This document shows positions 1 through 13,980 of a stretch of 64,000 bases of DNA, in pieces; positions within the stretch are counted from its first letter, which is position 1; each line of letters starts with the position of its first letter. The stretch comes from Lottia gigantea (lineage: Eukaryota; Mollusca; Gastropoda; Lottiidae), in the NCBI RefSeq assembly GCF_000327385.1, contig NW_008710284.1, positions 385,440 through 449,439 on the forward strand, written 5' to 3'. A program made the position numbers and the translations under genes. The notes below the pieces were generated by a model that made no database searches, had not been told where the DNA came from, and was given only the letters and a program-made list of their open reading frames with translations.

Positions 1-1219
1 CCAACTATTTAAATATTATGTAAGACTATTGTACCAAGTCCAACTTCCAATTCCAGCTTGCGAAATTTACAACAATTGAGAACTAGGTATAAAGACAAAT
101 GAAACTAATGTTCACATAATCATACTCAGAATATATCCCATGTTATTTGAGTATATATCATATTTACAAATACATCATCGAACGACATACAATACAGGTT
201 TAAATGTCCAGCAACTAACAAAAAATCACAGTCTCTATAACAGTAACGTAAACAAAATCCTGCGCAGAAACGAAACACTCTGGATATTTGAAATCTTTTA
301 CACTTATGTCTTGTATCCACTGAAAATGTTCAGAGTTTGACTGGCCGAGGAGTCTGAAGAACTAGTTAATATACCCAGTGATAAAGAAAGGGCACCTGCT
401 TCAGTGACCAGCTCATTAGTGTAAAGGTGCTATATTAGTAAACAACACAACATAATAACTGTGACAAACATATCCATTGATTGCCACATCTACACCTAAT
501 ACCACATAAAGACATCTAGAAGCCCAGAATATCATCTACCACACATGATTGGTCAAGCCTTAATTCATTATCCAATCAAATCACTTGCTCAGCAAACCAA
601 AAACTACCAGAATTAAAGTCATTACCTATCAATCAATCTCAATGACAAGCCTATAATCTATTTTTAAATTAATGTTTTTACTAACTGACATTTGATTGGT
701 GATTAGAAAATAAAAAAGACTGTTTATCCAATCAATGTGCAGCGAAATCAAACTGGTATGAGTTTGTCCAATGATAGGAGAGGTAGTTCAATAGGTTAGT
801 TAGTATGCCCTCTGGTCAAACCAATAAATAGCAAGATTTATATTTGTCATCTTATATAATCTATTATTTAGAGACATTACTTCAGAATTTATAAGTTACT
901 ACAGTTTGCCAATAGAGAGCCAAGATCATTGTATGTTAAACCCAACTTAGGTTCACGAGGAACCTGACTACCAGCTAGTCATTTGCTAAACCTTTTAGCA
1001 TTGATCTTTTCCAGATTATCCGTGTCCACTTACAGCTGGGTCGATTGGAATCATACGAAAAGATGACTTATTCAAGATAACCAGACGTTCAAACAATGAC
1101 TGAAATTAGAACCCCTGACCACCAGCAATTTGACGTAACCAAGCAAATTTCCTGTAATTATCGGTATGTAACATACAACCCCACAACCCATCCTCAAAAA
1201 TGAAACAAGAAATATTTAC

Positions 1220-2389
1220 CTAAAACGATGTAAGAATTCTCAATGCTTTCATAACCCTGATAAATCTCAGAGAACATTTTGATGGAACAGTACCCTGTCT
1301 GACTAAACTCTACTACCCTGACCGGCATAAGCTACGTGACTGACAGTTCTGACTAATTGACTGACAGCAGTTCATGGAAATGAAATTAAACAACTAGCCA
1401 AATCAATAATGCAATTAAAATTTGAATTGATGCATGACAATGGGCATTTTTCAATTTTTTATACACATTTTTCATTTTGACCCAAATCTAAGAACATATG
1501 ATGGTTAACCTGATACTCGATGTCCAACAGAGGTTTGTGATTCCGGGATTTCTAAGATGCCCTAAATATTTCAATGCTGCTTTAAATCAGTAGCCTAATT
1601 GTTGTGTTAAAAACACTATTCCTGTTAATTTGTGACATATTGCCATTGAAAAAGTGAGTTATGAAACATAATATTGAGTCTTGTTATTTTATTATTGTAT
1701 TATTTTATTCTTTTGGTTATTTCAAATGTAGTTTGTCCGATGATACGCTGTTGTTATGGATTTTGGATTTCCTTTTGCAGTTTGGATTGTTAGTACTTGG
1801 TTTATTTATGCCTAATTTGAAGGAAAATTTTAAACTGATATTAAGGTGTAAACATGTGATAATCTATCAGAGATACTTATACAGAATTTGTTCATGATGG
1901 TGGCCTCAACTCTGACCTACCTTCTGATCTATTAAATAATAAAAAGTGACTACAAAATGACAGTTGGATGTTTGTCTTCATGTTTTAGTCTATAATAATT
2001 GCCTGATTAAAAGAATTGTGTTTGAATTGAGGCGTTTCTACTTTACGACTTTACTGTCTACTGCAGTACTGAGGGTCAATTTTAATTGATGTTGTGATAA
2101 ACTTGCCTCTCTCAATCAAGACAATCACTGGTCAAAATTATTTATAAAATATAAAACAATAGAAGCATGCACCAGTTAATGTCTGACTGTTTCTTTCATT
2201 TGGCAGCAGCTGCTACACTCTGAAAACAAATTGAATTTGACACACACAGACTGGCAGACGAATTTTGACATAAAAACCTTTTCCCTTAGCCATTACGCCT
2301 GAAATATCCATTCCAACTATGAAACTATGTTACGTACCACTGCTTCGACTGCTTTCGAGCAGATTTTCTTCTTTTCCGTCTTTAGACAT
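1220..2389 (-). CDS. 5' coding exons of an unrecognised minus-strand gene (partial)
   Basis: On the minus strand an ATG at 2389 opens a short acidic, Ser-rich exon (2389-2338, begins MSKDGKEENLL) that ends at a good GTACGT donor in phase 1. A second exon (1294-1220) has an ACAG acceptor and a GTAAAT donor. Joined in phase it continues G-YCSIKMFSEIYQGYESIEN and ends in phase 1. The two exons keep one open frame, which supports a real gene reading towards position 1. I do not recognise the protein. Further exons are less certain: 1099-1034 is an open 22-codon block with CAG acceptor and GTAAGT donor, but in phase 0, so it does not follow directly. A possible last exon near 439-311 ends ...NIFSGYKT-stop. 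The ATG lies just upstream of AT-rich DNA with no other gene for 3 kb. Confidence 0.4.
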
Positions 2390-5300
2390 AGTATTCTATT
2401 CCAATTGTATGACAAATTTTCAGCAGCTTATCGAGTTGGCAGGTTCTCGTATGTGTAAAACGTCATAAATGTTGTCATTTGTCCCACTTTTGATGACGTA
2501 TCATCTTTTGCTTTCATTACTTCTTCACTTTTTTGCACTAAAAAATAGTGTTACAAATTGTAGTCTCAAATCAACATTATCGATTTTTTATTTGGTTGTT
2601 AATTACACAACATGATATTGTGTCCTATTTTAATATTTGTACGTTTTATTTTTTTTTTAGGCAAGTCACGCACCGGAAGTTTCATCTGCGAGATGACTGG
2701 ACTCAGACAACAAACAATTTCTCCGCTTTGGCGTTAGACTACAAGTTTGGCCACCAGATATATTATTTTGCGGGATTACAATGACCTGCTTTGTGGTTCT
2801 AAAAATGAATCTTAATATTATGCTTAACACCAACCAGTAGCCCAACTACCGTAGGGACTGGTTGAACCAATTCCACGTGTCCCCACTCCCAGAAAAAAAT
2901 GCAGGAGAGCCCCGGTTAACATTGTATGCTTACTCTTCATGAAAAACAACTAAAATTAGAAGGTGATCTAGGCCTACAGGTATCATTTAAGTCTGGGTAG
3001 GGTCTACGTTTCATTGGTAGCTTTAGATCTATTGAAACATCAAACAATATGCCTAAAAATTGAAATAATGTCCTTTAAGCCATGGACATTAAAATGAGAC
3101 AACTCTAACAATTGAAAACCACAGATATAAAAAATGACAGACAAGTCAAATTCAGGTCTATACGTGAGGAGGCGTGGTCGAATATTGAACAAATTATCGC
3201 TTCAATCAACTATAGGCGTACCGTTAAACAGCCCCTGATTTCCGACTGATCGGCGACAAACCGATTTATTAGACAATTTATTTTTAATTCATTTTTTTTT
3301 TCATTGAGAAAAATATGGGCAGACGAAATTATAATTCAATTCATTTTACATTTCACAAGACTTTGTAATTTTTATCAAAATATTTTCTCAATCCTCGCAT
3401 TGATTGGCTTATGTTTAAGATACAAACCGAAAGGGTGTAATATTTGCGCGTATTTCCTTATTAGCATATATTCGATGTATTAGATTTAATATTTTCTTTG
3501 CTTTCCCCATACGAGGCCCATTATTTTTCGATTTCCTCCTTTAAGCATTATTTTGTAACATAATAATTAAAATGAAATATATTTAAAAATAAAATGAATA
3601 AAACGAATTGAACAATGGAAAATGAAATAATGGCATAAATTTGCATAAATTTGCATATGACATTACTAGTTTTTCATGGTTTTATTAGGCCCTATACGTT
3701 TTATTTAAACTACTACCCCACCAAACTCTGCCTTCCCATCCAAAACCCCTTTCCCCACGCACTAAATGAAATAACTATCTTCGGCCTTGTGGAATGTTCC
3801 TTTTTAATTCTTTTCCACATATATTTTTCGACAGCAGGAAAGATAAATATATGATAAACCTTCAATAAAATTTTTAGTGTAATCAGCCCTTTAATAATTA
3901 TCACGTGATCAATTAATTACGTATTTGGAAATTGTTATCGTTTCCGTTTTGACATCGCCCAAAAATCTCACCCACAAATATGACGTAATGCATTACTAAG
4001 ATGCTAAAACAATGCACCCAAACAATATCCTGTTAAATATTTGCATAAATTTGCATATCATTAACATTCCGATACATTAAAATATTATGAAAACCACAAA
4101 AATTAATTTTAGTAATTCCATTAATTTGAATCACAGCATGTAGGTCTAAGCGTCTGCCTCCCTAAACTAAGGTGGAACCCCCCAAACCAAGAATTAGTCT
4201 GAATAAACAGGGACCCCTGGCTTAAGCCACTGAATTTCGTCGGTTCTTGAATGCCGACGATAAATATTTTATCTAACCCGTAGTTTCCGGGATACTGGCC
4301 ACGTATTCTCGAAACGATCCCAGCGCTAGGATATCCTAGATGCATTGTTAGAAGTGAAGACACCAGAACATCCTAAAAGATTTTTTCGATAATACACCGC
4401 CAGTGGTAAGCCTATTATATAATATAAAAATTGATCAGAATGAATAAGCTATGAGAATATGCTACGATGATCCGCCTGTCTAGAATGTCGGTTGGAAGAA
4501 GGAATTTCTCTTTCATTGAGTCAACTTATCCAATCCTTTTCTTATTTACCCTCAAGAGGTTTTCGATATTTCCAGGTCAATCTGAAATCATAGCCGCTTT
4601 AAGAACGAAAATAATCTCGGCTTTTTATTGACTTTTAAGATGACTGTTTCGAGGCGAATAAAGTTGATATGCGTTTACCATAGAGTTATATTAATTCTCC
4701 GTTATAACTTTATGGCGAATATCCAATTGTGTATTTGTTGGAATACTTAGACTGTCGAAGAAGATGTTTGAGCGAATTCTGGATCGCCAGATGCCACTGT
4801 GAGATTGGGTTTTTCAACTTAACATCCTGAGAGTCAGATAGGCAATAATGTTCCGCTAGGACTATTTATTCTGTCCTTCGTCTAAACTCAATTGGGTTTC
4901 ATTAAAGGCTATTTCTGAAATTTGCTGGCAATATTTCAGTGTATTTCGATTGATTTGACTGACCCCAAGGCACATACATCCCAAATAGAAAATTTACTGA
5001 TAAAATTCCTGTCTTCTGATTGGTCCATTGGTCGTTATCAGTTTAATATTTATAGAGAAAGTAATAGAAAGTTGAAATTAATTGTCATTTTCCATACATC
5101 GTTTAATTCCACGTTTTAATCAAGTTGTTTTCAAATTTCGGATATTCAAATAGGATCATTTCGTACGTGCATATGCAGGTGCATTATCAACCGTGGATTA
5201 AGATATCACTGGATATTAAAAGCATTGAAAGCAAGTTGAAATTGGAGAGTGGCGAATTAAATTAAATTAACTTTTATAATTTATTTTGAAAATTGTTATT

Positions 5301-5565
5301 CTCAGTCAGAAATATTGCGTGGATATTAATTCATTCGATTAATTTTTCGATAAAAATTATCGGAGTAACTACAGTAATAAAATTAGTACTTTGTTGTAAA
5401 ATTGAAATGAAAGAATGGAAATTTTAATCGGAGATCAGACCTTAAATAAGATAGAATACACAATGTGTGATAAGAACCTAAAATAAACAAATTAATCTCA
5501 AAACAAATAAACAAACCCAGAACACTCTCGTTATTCGACAAAAAAGGACAGAAAAAATCGCCAAA
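2390..5565. other. AT-rich intergenic region
   Basis: I see no supported gene in this stretch. Open frames on either strand are short, lack convincing splice partners and resemble no family I know. The region separates the start of the minus-strand gene at 2389 from the plus-strand astacin gene, so it probably holds both promoters. It contains two paired octamer-like sites near 3639 and 4039, listed separately. Confidence 0.5.
3639..4056. promoter_or_regulatory. Two paired octamer (ATTTGCAT) sites 400 bp apart
   Basis: ATTTGCAT, the complement of the POU-factor octamer ATGCAAAT, occurs twice with a 10-bp start-to-start spacing at 3639-3646 and 3649-3656. The same doublet recurs at 4039-4046 and 4049-4056. 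The flanks match only briefly (TTGCATAAATTTGCATAT). POU proteins bind such octamers in other animals. That they act here, and on which gene, is inference. AT-rich DNA makes single sites common, but the two identical doublets are less expected. Confidence 0.3.
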
Positions 5566-8500
5566 ATGGATAAACGGTGTGTTTGGATGCTAGTGGTGTC
5601 ATTACTAATATTCCGATTGGATTTAATATATTCTTCACCAGTCAAATTACTCGTGGACAATTCTCTGTCGGATAATTCCAATTCGGACAAGTTACTCTCC
5701 GATGAATTACTTTCCGACGATTCAGAAATTATGGTAAGTAAATTAATTAATAGATTTTCAACATACCCCTAGTTTCAAAAAAGAGATACTAAAATATTTA
5801 GTTAAACCACCCGAAAAATAAATGTTTAAGAGATTATTTTCCTTCCGATTTTGATTAGAGTTTCAGAATTGTAAGATACTCAATTCCGATGAAAGCAGAC
5901 GACGATAATACTCACTTTTCAAATTTTACATAAACATTTCGTCGATTTGAAAAGAAATTCTATTCCAAAATATTCCTCTATATATTTATATATAATTTTG
6001 CGCTCTTTTGAGTTGCCATCTAAATAGAAACAATTAGTATAATTGTTCACTGGTAATACACGTACATTGTATATTGTTGGATTTTGCTTTTACTTTTATA
6101 ATTAGAACATAAATCCACTGGCTTAATTTGGAGTAATTTCTAAAGAAAATTTCCGTAAATCCGTAAAAATTACCGTCAAAATGATCACAACAATGCCCTG
6201 TATTTGTACACAATCAAATTTCATAATTTAATATGATTTTTTCTAACAATTGAAAGAGAAATCACAGTTAAAAATCACTGAAGTGAATAATTATTTATTG
6301 AAATAAAAAAGATATTTGTATTGTACCTGAAAAATATTTGAATGAATTGTTAATATTATCTCCTTTACGATCTGTCACTCGCCTTAAGCCAGTTGAGAGC
6401 GGAAATTCATTTACATCAGGGCCCAGGTGAAACAGACGCTAGGGGGGTGGGGACAGTAAAAGTTACCCTTTACCACGATACGGACTGTGGCCAAAATTAT
6501 TAACATTGTTTCATTAACCACAAAAAGGTTGAAAAAATAGGGGCTTTGTCCAAATCTATTTCATTTACAAAAATAATGGAATGTTACTTAATTTGTTACA
6601 TTGGGACAGTGAGCAAATTAGTTACACCTATTATTACATTGGGGCAGTGAGCAAATTAGTTACACCTATTATTACATTGGGACAGTGAGCAAATTTGTTA
6701 CACTTATTATTACATTGTTTACTGTTATTACATTTACAACAATTGGGGCCGTGCGCAAAATTATCATTTGATTGGGACTGTCAGAATAACGACTCTGTCT
6801 TGAATGATATACCATTACCGGTACCAACAATGTTAAAAACAAGAACCAGGGAAGAGGACTGGTGTTAGTAAGCAGTAAGCAAACCCTGTAACATACTGAC
6901 ATTATGTTACACCATGTCTTGTATCACTGGAGATGCCTGCAGGCCTCGTTTTATGGTATTTTTATGAATTGTATATTGAAATATTGATAGGAATCTCGTC
7001 TCGCCTTAAACAATATTCAAACATCATCTTTTTCAATTAATACATTGACGTCTTTCATTTCTTTTTCAAAAATTTTTCAAAAATTCACGCCCTATTAAAG
7101 GAATACGTATACAAACTAGAAACATTTCTATATCAGACTAACCAAAAGTAACAGATTGGGTGAACGAATCCAACAGTACAAAAGCGAACCACATTCAAAT
7201 AGTATTTCCATAAGTATAGAGAATGAGGTGGGATAAGGTTTGGGCGTGGCGGTATACATCAAAGAAAGATAACTCTGAAAAAAGTAAATATGGGCAATTT
7301 GTTTCATTACATCATAAGAGATACCTGGTTTTTATCTGATTTGTTTAAATAAACAATGTATCACTTAGTATTAATATATATTTTTAGATATAACCTAAGA
7401 TTTCAAGGTAGAGCCTTGGACCAATCGTGAATTTTAAGGATTTAAAATGATTTTATTCCAATTTCATTCAGTGGTTCTTGCAATTCCACTAAAACTAACC
7501 GTATTATGAAATAATCATAGCAAAATGTGAGGGGGTTGTCTTATTATAGTCCAATCTGACAACAAATTGTGAATAATTCCAGGTTGGTCCAGATGATATC
7601 CACGATGACCAGACAGTAGAAGAAAGAAAAGTTGTATGGTCGACATTACAACTATTAGAAACTCGTATAGCTCGTCAAAAACACAAACCAATACAAGTAA
7701 GTTTAGTACTACTCTTTGTGATATCGGCCAGTGCTTCCCCCTTAATACTACTTTCATCAGGGGCCCCACTTTAACCTGTTTGACCTACGACCTTTGTTGA
7801 CTACGTTACCATTGAAGAAACCATTGGAATTATTGATGACTTGCTGTGAAGACACACGGGAAGAATATCTTAAACAAGACATCTATATCTACATTTTGAT
7901 CTACACACGACCTATGCTGACCCATGTCCGAATTGATTTCTATATAACTGTACATGGTGGATCAATGCAAGATCACACTGGGTGCTGGAGACGTATTGTT
8001 GGTGTCAGGAATCACCAATATTGACTCGACTGACTGTCGTTTCTCATTCCACTCAATCAACACAATAATCCTATATTCCTGGTCTCAAATAGGGTAAGGG
8101 GGTAGGAGAGGGTCTTTTAGTAACTTTAAGAATAAATTGGTCACTGACCTCAACCACCACCACCCCCCCCCCCCCCCCCCTCATCTCATATTGCTCTCAT
8201 TTTTGACACTGTTTCTGTCTCTTCCAGAAAAACAGACCTGTATCCAAAACAACCAACCTCCTATTTGAAGGTGACATCATGCTGCGACCATCAGAGGCAG
8301 TAGAAAAGGTGGAAGAAAATTCTGAACGACAGAAACGAAAGATGACTTCTAAGGATTATAAAATGTGGGATTTCCCCATTCCTTACAGATTCGATACGAA
8401 AGGGAAAGCAATTCATGGTAAGATGCACATCTTAGCTAAACACGACGAAGATCGCGGTGTCGAAAAAAAGGGGGGGGGGGGGGGTAGTCAGCAGACGTCG

Positions 8501-11500
8501 AGATGGCAAGGTCCACAGATGTCAAGATGGTGCGAAGCCCACTAAACCCCAGAAGGTGTGAGGCCCACCGATGTCATCTCATCCGACGTGAGGTTCCAAT
8601 AATTCCATATACATTGGACCAGATATCAGAGCCTTTTAGGTGAAAATCTATTCTGTTACAGATGAGGTAGAGAAGAGCCATATCCGGAAGGCGATCAGAC
8701 ACTGGGAAGGCAGGACGTGTATCACATTTGAAGAAGTAGATGCTAACTATACAGCCATGAAGCCAGTCATATTGTTTAAAAAAGACATTGGATGTTGGTC
8801 CTACGTAGGAAAGGAGAAGGCTTTTAGAGAACAAGAAGTCTCAATTGGTGCTGGCTGTTTCAATGTAAGTTTTTTTCTTTAAGGATAATGGTCCTGCAGA
8901 CCATAGGTGACCCCGTCCTAGGACCTTGGTTCCCACAAGGGGTATCTAAGAGGTCTCTTGGATAGCATTGAATAATGGTGGATTCAGACCTTCCGGGGTA
9001 GGACTACCAACAAATGCCACAGAAATACCTGATAGGTCTCTTGGACAATTTTGAATAATGGTGTATTAATGGCGGTTTTCCAATTCAAATTCCAGGTTGG
9101 AACCATCATTCACGAAATAGGTCACGCCATTGGATTCTGGCACGAGCAATCTCGACCAGACAGAGACGATCACGTGACTGTGCTGTATGAAAATGTCAAA
9201 TATGGCAAGGATTATAACTTTGTGGAAGAATCCTGGCGTGACGTCATTAATCTGGGTATACCTTATGATAGTGGATCCATCATGCATTACAAATCAACTG
9301 TAAGTACTTAAGAAGTTTTTAAGACCACATTTTGAGATATTCCAGAGTGCGCAAAGTTTGATTGGTGATCTGAAATGGATCCCTTGATGGTCACCTGCGT
9401 AGTATCATTCCGGTGTAGACTGTTGAATGTAAATATAAAACTTTTAACAAGAGCAAAATATTTCCCTTCAATCTTTTTTTTTTGAATCTTTTTAAGGAAT
9501 ATTCGTACAATGATCAGGTGATGACGATTAAAACAATAGATCCTTTACTCCAGAGAGTGCTAGGTCAGAGGGTGGAGTTATCGTTCTTTGATACCAAACT
9601 AGCCAACCTGGCCTACTGTAACAGTAAGTGTTTTCTTATCAACATACGTGAACTTTTCAAAAAACAAAAAGAGGGTTTGGGCATTGCCTGACCATCTTCC
9701 GAATTTTCTGACCGAATCAAGTCATCAGTAGACTGGTAGCCTAGTCGGGAAATCCCAGCCTAGTACAAATGAACGAATGACGAACTAGAGGGGATTCGAA
9801 CTCCACCATATTGCTTAACATTGATATTGTTCTTACTTCCAGAGAAATGTCCACAAGCACTAACAGAAAACAACTGTCGACATGATGGATACACAGATCC
9901 TCTCAACTGTAACAGATGTAGGTGTCCGGAAGGTCTGCGTGGAGCCCAGTGCGAGACCGTGGCTCCTGCTCTCGGAGGTAATATCTCTTTTGTGACATCC
10001 TTAAATTATCCTTAAACCTTTCCTTGGCCTCCGATACTCATCTTGGTGATAAACCAGCTGGCTGCAGCCTTATATTAAACTTGTGGATTAACTAGCGTAT
10101 ATCGAAGGCTTCCTTATAATCAGAATAGTATAGGAATTGAATCTTGTACTTTCAGAGCCATGTGGAGGGACATTACAGATTGAAGGTACAGAAACGTATA
10201 AAATAACAACACCTGGATTTCCTTATAACTTTCGTCCTGGACAACGCTGCTATTGGTTGATCAAGGTAAGGGGGCTAGTTACTGGATGTCCGTAACGATA
10301 GCAAGCTACAGCAAGTGGTAATCTGGAAAGGGGGTTTGAGCAAAAATTGGCACTGACTTTTCACTGATTAGAATATGATTTTAAAAGAAAATTAGCCTTT
10401 TTGGGGTTTTTTGTTTCAGGCTAAAAAAGGCAAATCAGTCTACCTGAATGTTTCCAGTAAGAATTTTATGTTCACACCCAACTGTTCCAACTCGACACGA
10501 ATACCATGTACTGAAGATTTCCTGGAAGTCAAATACCATACTAGTTTTGGTGGAACTGGTGCACGGTAAGTTCCTGAAATAGAACCAGACAAACATGTAG
10601 TGGAATGGGTGAACTTTAGCAAACACAACCGTGAAAGAGAATAAGATCCTGTCTTGTGATCTCTGTCGGACCACAATTTAAAATATTGCTCTGTACCATC
10701 AATAATGCAAAGTTATTCTTTCGTTTCATTGTTGATGTTATAAGACATGTTCAATGGTTTATTTGTGAATGTTATGGTTTCTTTTAGGTTTTGCTGTACC
10801 GTACCTCCCAACAAGATTATTGTCTCAGAGGGCAATGAGATGCTAGTCATATTTCGATCTACTTCCGGTGGTTATGGTGGGTTCCAGGCTTCCGTTTCAT
10901 CCGGTAAGACAACTAAGATCTAAGACATTTGTGCAGGTACTCTTATAGATCGTATAGTGCGCATTGTAGTTGCAAGTATATGGTATATGTCTTGATGTCG
11001 TATAGTGCGCATTATAGTCGGAAATCTATGGTTTGTGAATCTTGATTATTGGTATTGTTTCAGAATCATGTGGAGGCTGTACGACCGATGAACCGTTAGA
11101 ACAGAAGGCGTGTGTCAGACATGTCACTAGGTCATGCATACAGGAGTGGCAAGTGAGAGTGAAGGAAGAGTGCCCTGTTTTTTTCATACCCCCTGGGGCT
11201 GATTGTGGTGGATATGTGTAAGTCAGTTTGAATACTCACGCCCCTGTCCTCTATCCCTATCTCGAATGCTTTGTCTCAGAATTGTAAAGGATCCTGGCAT
11301 CGGATTTGAAAGATTCCGGGACTGAAAGGGTTTAGTTTCTTCTTTTAAACTTTAATTTTCCATGTATTTTTCAGAAACAAAACGATGAGAAGAAAGTCGA
11401 CGTGTGATGAAGAAGAAAAATATTGCTGTGGAAACAGGAAGTTGGTAGATGGCAAGTGTATTGGTGAGTAACAGCCATCCGTAGTACCTTTCAGAATCCG

Positions 11501-12594
11501 AATCCGAGGTTCGGTTCTCATGAAGTTTGGAGATACAGCCTGCAATTCCGTATTCAAAATGTAATTCACTAGATGAAATATAAAGCTATAAACCTTGAAT
11601 CTTTAATCGTGGTCTGTGTCGAGTTAATCAAAAGATCTACTTCATTTCAGCATCGCAGAGGCGGATTGCAGCACCACCAACAACCACGACACAAAGAGTT
11701 AAAGTGTCTAACCATGTGGTAGTGAACTATTCCGAGACCAATATCAGCAACGACGTAAATGTCGGATGGTCGGATTGGACGGACTTGACGCAATGCTCGC
11801 GACAGTGTGGTGGGTGTGGGAGAAAGAAGGTGCGGCGGACTTGCGACTATCCTACAAGCTGTGGGTAAGTTCCTTTGAATGTACAATTTCTAGCGATCTG
11901 CAGAATATACTTATTCTTTTACGTTCTTTCTTACCTTCGACCATGCATTCTTGGCATATCCCATTCTGGAACCAGAAGACCACTATATAGTACTGTAGCT
12001 CAAAATCCATCCCACCCCATCACAGATAATCGATCATGATAGTATAGGAGACAACTGCACACATCTTCTACAAAGGTAACCTGTTCTTGTTCATCATCCA
12101 TCCAGTCAAATAGATCTCAACCATTCCTCACCAATCTTGTTATTACAGTGGTAAAAGTTTAGAAGAAAAGACGGTAACGTGTAATATTGAGAAGTGTAAG
12201 ATTAGTTTGGTTACTCTGTGTAACCAAGTGAGAAGAGTAGAGTATAGATGTGGTTTGTTCTGGCCACTGAAAACATGTACGAGGTAGGTCACGGCAGGTC
12301 GATTGTAATTCAAACATTGTTGATACATATACCATAAATTTGCGACTATAATGCGCACTAAATGACTTAAACATATATCATATAATTGCGACTATAATAC
12401 GCACTATAACTCTATAGTAAAGTCAATGATAAGGTTACATAGGGAGTTGATACTGACAGTTATAATCTGACCATAATATGAAAATATGATTCTTTGTATA
12501 TTTCAGATATCAGTCGTATTTATCTGTGTGTCAATCATATTGTTGTCAAGGTTTCAAACAAACAGTTAACGGAACCTGTATCCTAGCAACCTGA
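5566..12594 (+). CDS. Secreted astacin (M12A) metalloprotease with EGF, CUB and TSP1 domains
   Basis: Fifteen exons give 730 residues: 5566-5733, 7583-7696, 8228-8417, 8662-8864, 9096-9299, 9497-9623, 9843-9977, 10156-10265, 10420-10565, 10788-10903, 11064-11217, 11375-11463, 11651-11864, 12149-12283, 12507-12594. All junctions are GT-AG and the phases agree throughout. A signal peptide (MDKRCVWMLVV...) precedes an acidic propeptide carrying FEGDIML, the FxGD aspartate switch that caps the zinc in astacin zymogens, and a basic cleavage site RQKRK. The catalytic domain shows GCWSYVG, the zinc motif HEIGHAIGFWHEQSRPDRD and the Met-turn SIMHY, so it should be active. A Cys-rich EGF-like segment, a CUB domain (PCGG...FRPGQRCYW...), a Cys-rich segment and a TSP1 repeat (WSDWTDLTQCSRQCGGCGR) follow. 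This order matches the nematode NAS subgroup with CUB and TSP1 domains that act on cuticle and matrix. The substrate here is unknown. Confidence 0.93.
6597..6716. repeat. 38-bp tandem repeat, three copies
   Basis: The phrase GAGCAAATTAGTTACA recurs at 6611, 6649 and 6687, a 38-bp period, with few changes between copies. It lies in the first intron of the astacin gene. It is too short and too AT-rich to suggest a function. Confidence 0.8.
8161..8182 (+). repeat. Poly-C tract in astacin intron 2
   Basis: A run of C follows CACCACCACC about 50 bp upstream of the exon 3 acceptor. A poly-G tract lies just past that exon near 8469-8482. Such runs are prone to length variation and sequencing error, but both lie outside the exons as placed. 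Confidence 0.8.
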
Positions 12595-13900
12595 ATTACA
12601 TATATGTAACTTGTGTAAAAAATGTGTAAATTATGAAAAGAGGATGGTTGGGATCTCGTTTCATGTATCATAGTTCTAATATAGCTTACTGTTGATACAT
12701 CATGTGGTATCTGGCGATTTTGTTTCTATCCATTACCCTGGGTATACTCACATATTCATGGTCGTTTGACCTGAATATTATAGATGAGATTCATTGACCA
12801 GGACAGACATTGAAAGGACAATACAAATGGTGGATTTTCCGATATACAAAAAGAAGCAAACATCTAATTTATTTATCAAGTAGAGTAGATGCGTTATCTG
12901 GTTTAACCAATAGCCAATGTGTTATCAACAATTTGTGTTACAATGTGCTAAATATAAACTATACCACGCTGTAAATGATATGCTTGGCTGTAAATAGTAC
13001 AGAACTATATTTGTGAACATGAGATGCACGATACATTATAGAATAGGGTGAATATTCTATACCACAGTGAATATTAAAGAGAATATGGTGAGAGAGGATT
13101 ATTATCTCCCCTGGTAAATGTGACTTGAATATGGCCTAATTCCTTGAGATGGTATGATATCTGTGAATCATGTATGGTGCTTAATCCTAATTTTGAAAGG
13201 GAGACATGGTACGATTATATATATAAATATGATGAAACATGTTATAGTAACAATATTTATTATAAAGTGTTATTAATTTGCTTTTTGGATGTATGATCTA
13301 TAATCATCTTGCTTCCTAGCATTAGTTTGTAAATATATTTTTGTTGATTTTTGTTGATATAATTTATATTACATTGTATATAAAATATTTGTACAAATTA
13401 TATACTATAGTTTTCATTAATAGACCCATATGAATTAAAAATAAGGGGGGTCCTGCAGAAGGAGGAGGAGGGGGGGGGGAATCCCATTTACAACTCTAGT
13501 TGTTCAGATGAGAAGAGTATATCAAAAACATGTTGACAGCATGAGAGGAGCTCTAATGTATACATCCTTCCTCCAAAACTTTTTTCCCCACCCTAGTCAT
13601 GTCCCCCTCCCTTTTACCCACAATTCTACCCTTTCTCTGCCCCCACTATGTTCACACCCACATTTCACAACAGCCAATATGAATAATATGTTATTTATTT
13701 TGTAATGAGTAAAATAATCAGGCTATAATTTTTATGAAAATAGGATCGGCAAAATGATTGTCATTACATCTTCACAGAATCAAGGGATTCATTCAACAAG
13801 GAAAACCTTTGGGTATTACTGAATCTTTTGAACATGTGAAGATGAAACAAAGAAAAAATATGGCAGCTTAATGAATATATAAATAAAGAAGCAGAGTGGA
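12595..13900 (+). other. Probable 3' UTR and flank of the astacin gene
   Basis: The sequence after the astacin stop has no coding potential. A canonical AATAAA is at 13882-13887 and would give a 3' UTR of about 1.3 kb. No closer canonical signal was seen, although AT-rich variants are common and an earlier end is possible. A G-rich stretch with poly-G lies at about 13445-13480. Confidence 0.4.
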
Positions 13901-13980
13901 AAAGACATCACACGCAACAACTAGATTTCCCTTCAGATTTCATAACAGAAGCGGGAAAAAACATCAGAAATATTCAGACA

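Noticed and set aside
9797-9812. GGGATTCGAACTCC, resembling a tRNA B box on the minus strand
   Set aside because: No matching A box, acceptor stem or anticodon arm could be seen. It may be a worn SINE fragment in an astacin intron, but the evidence is too thin.
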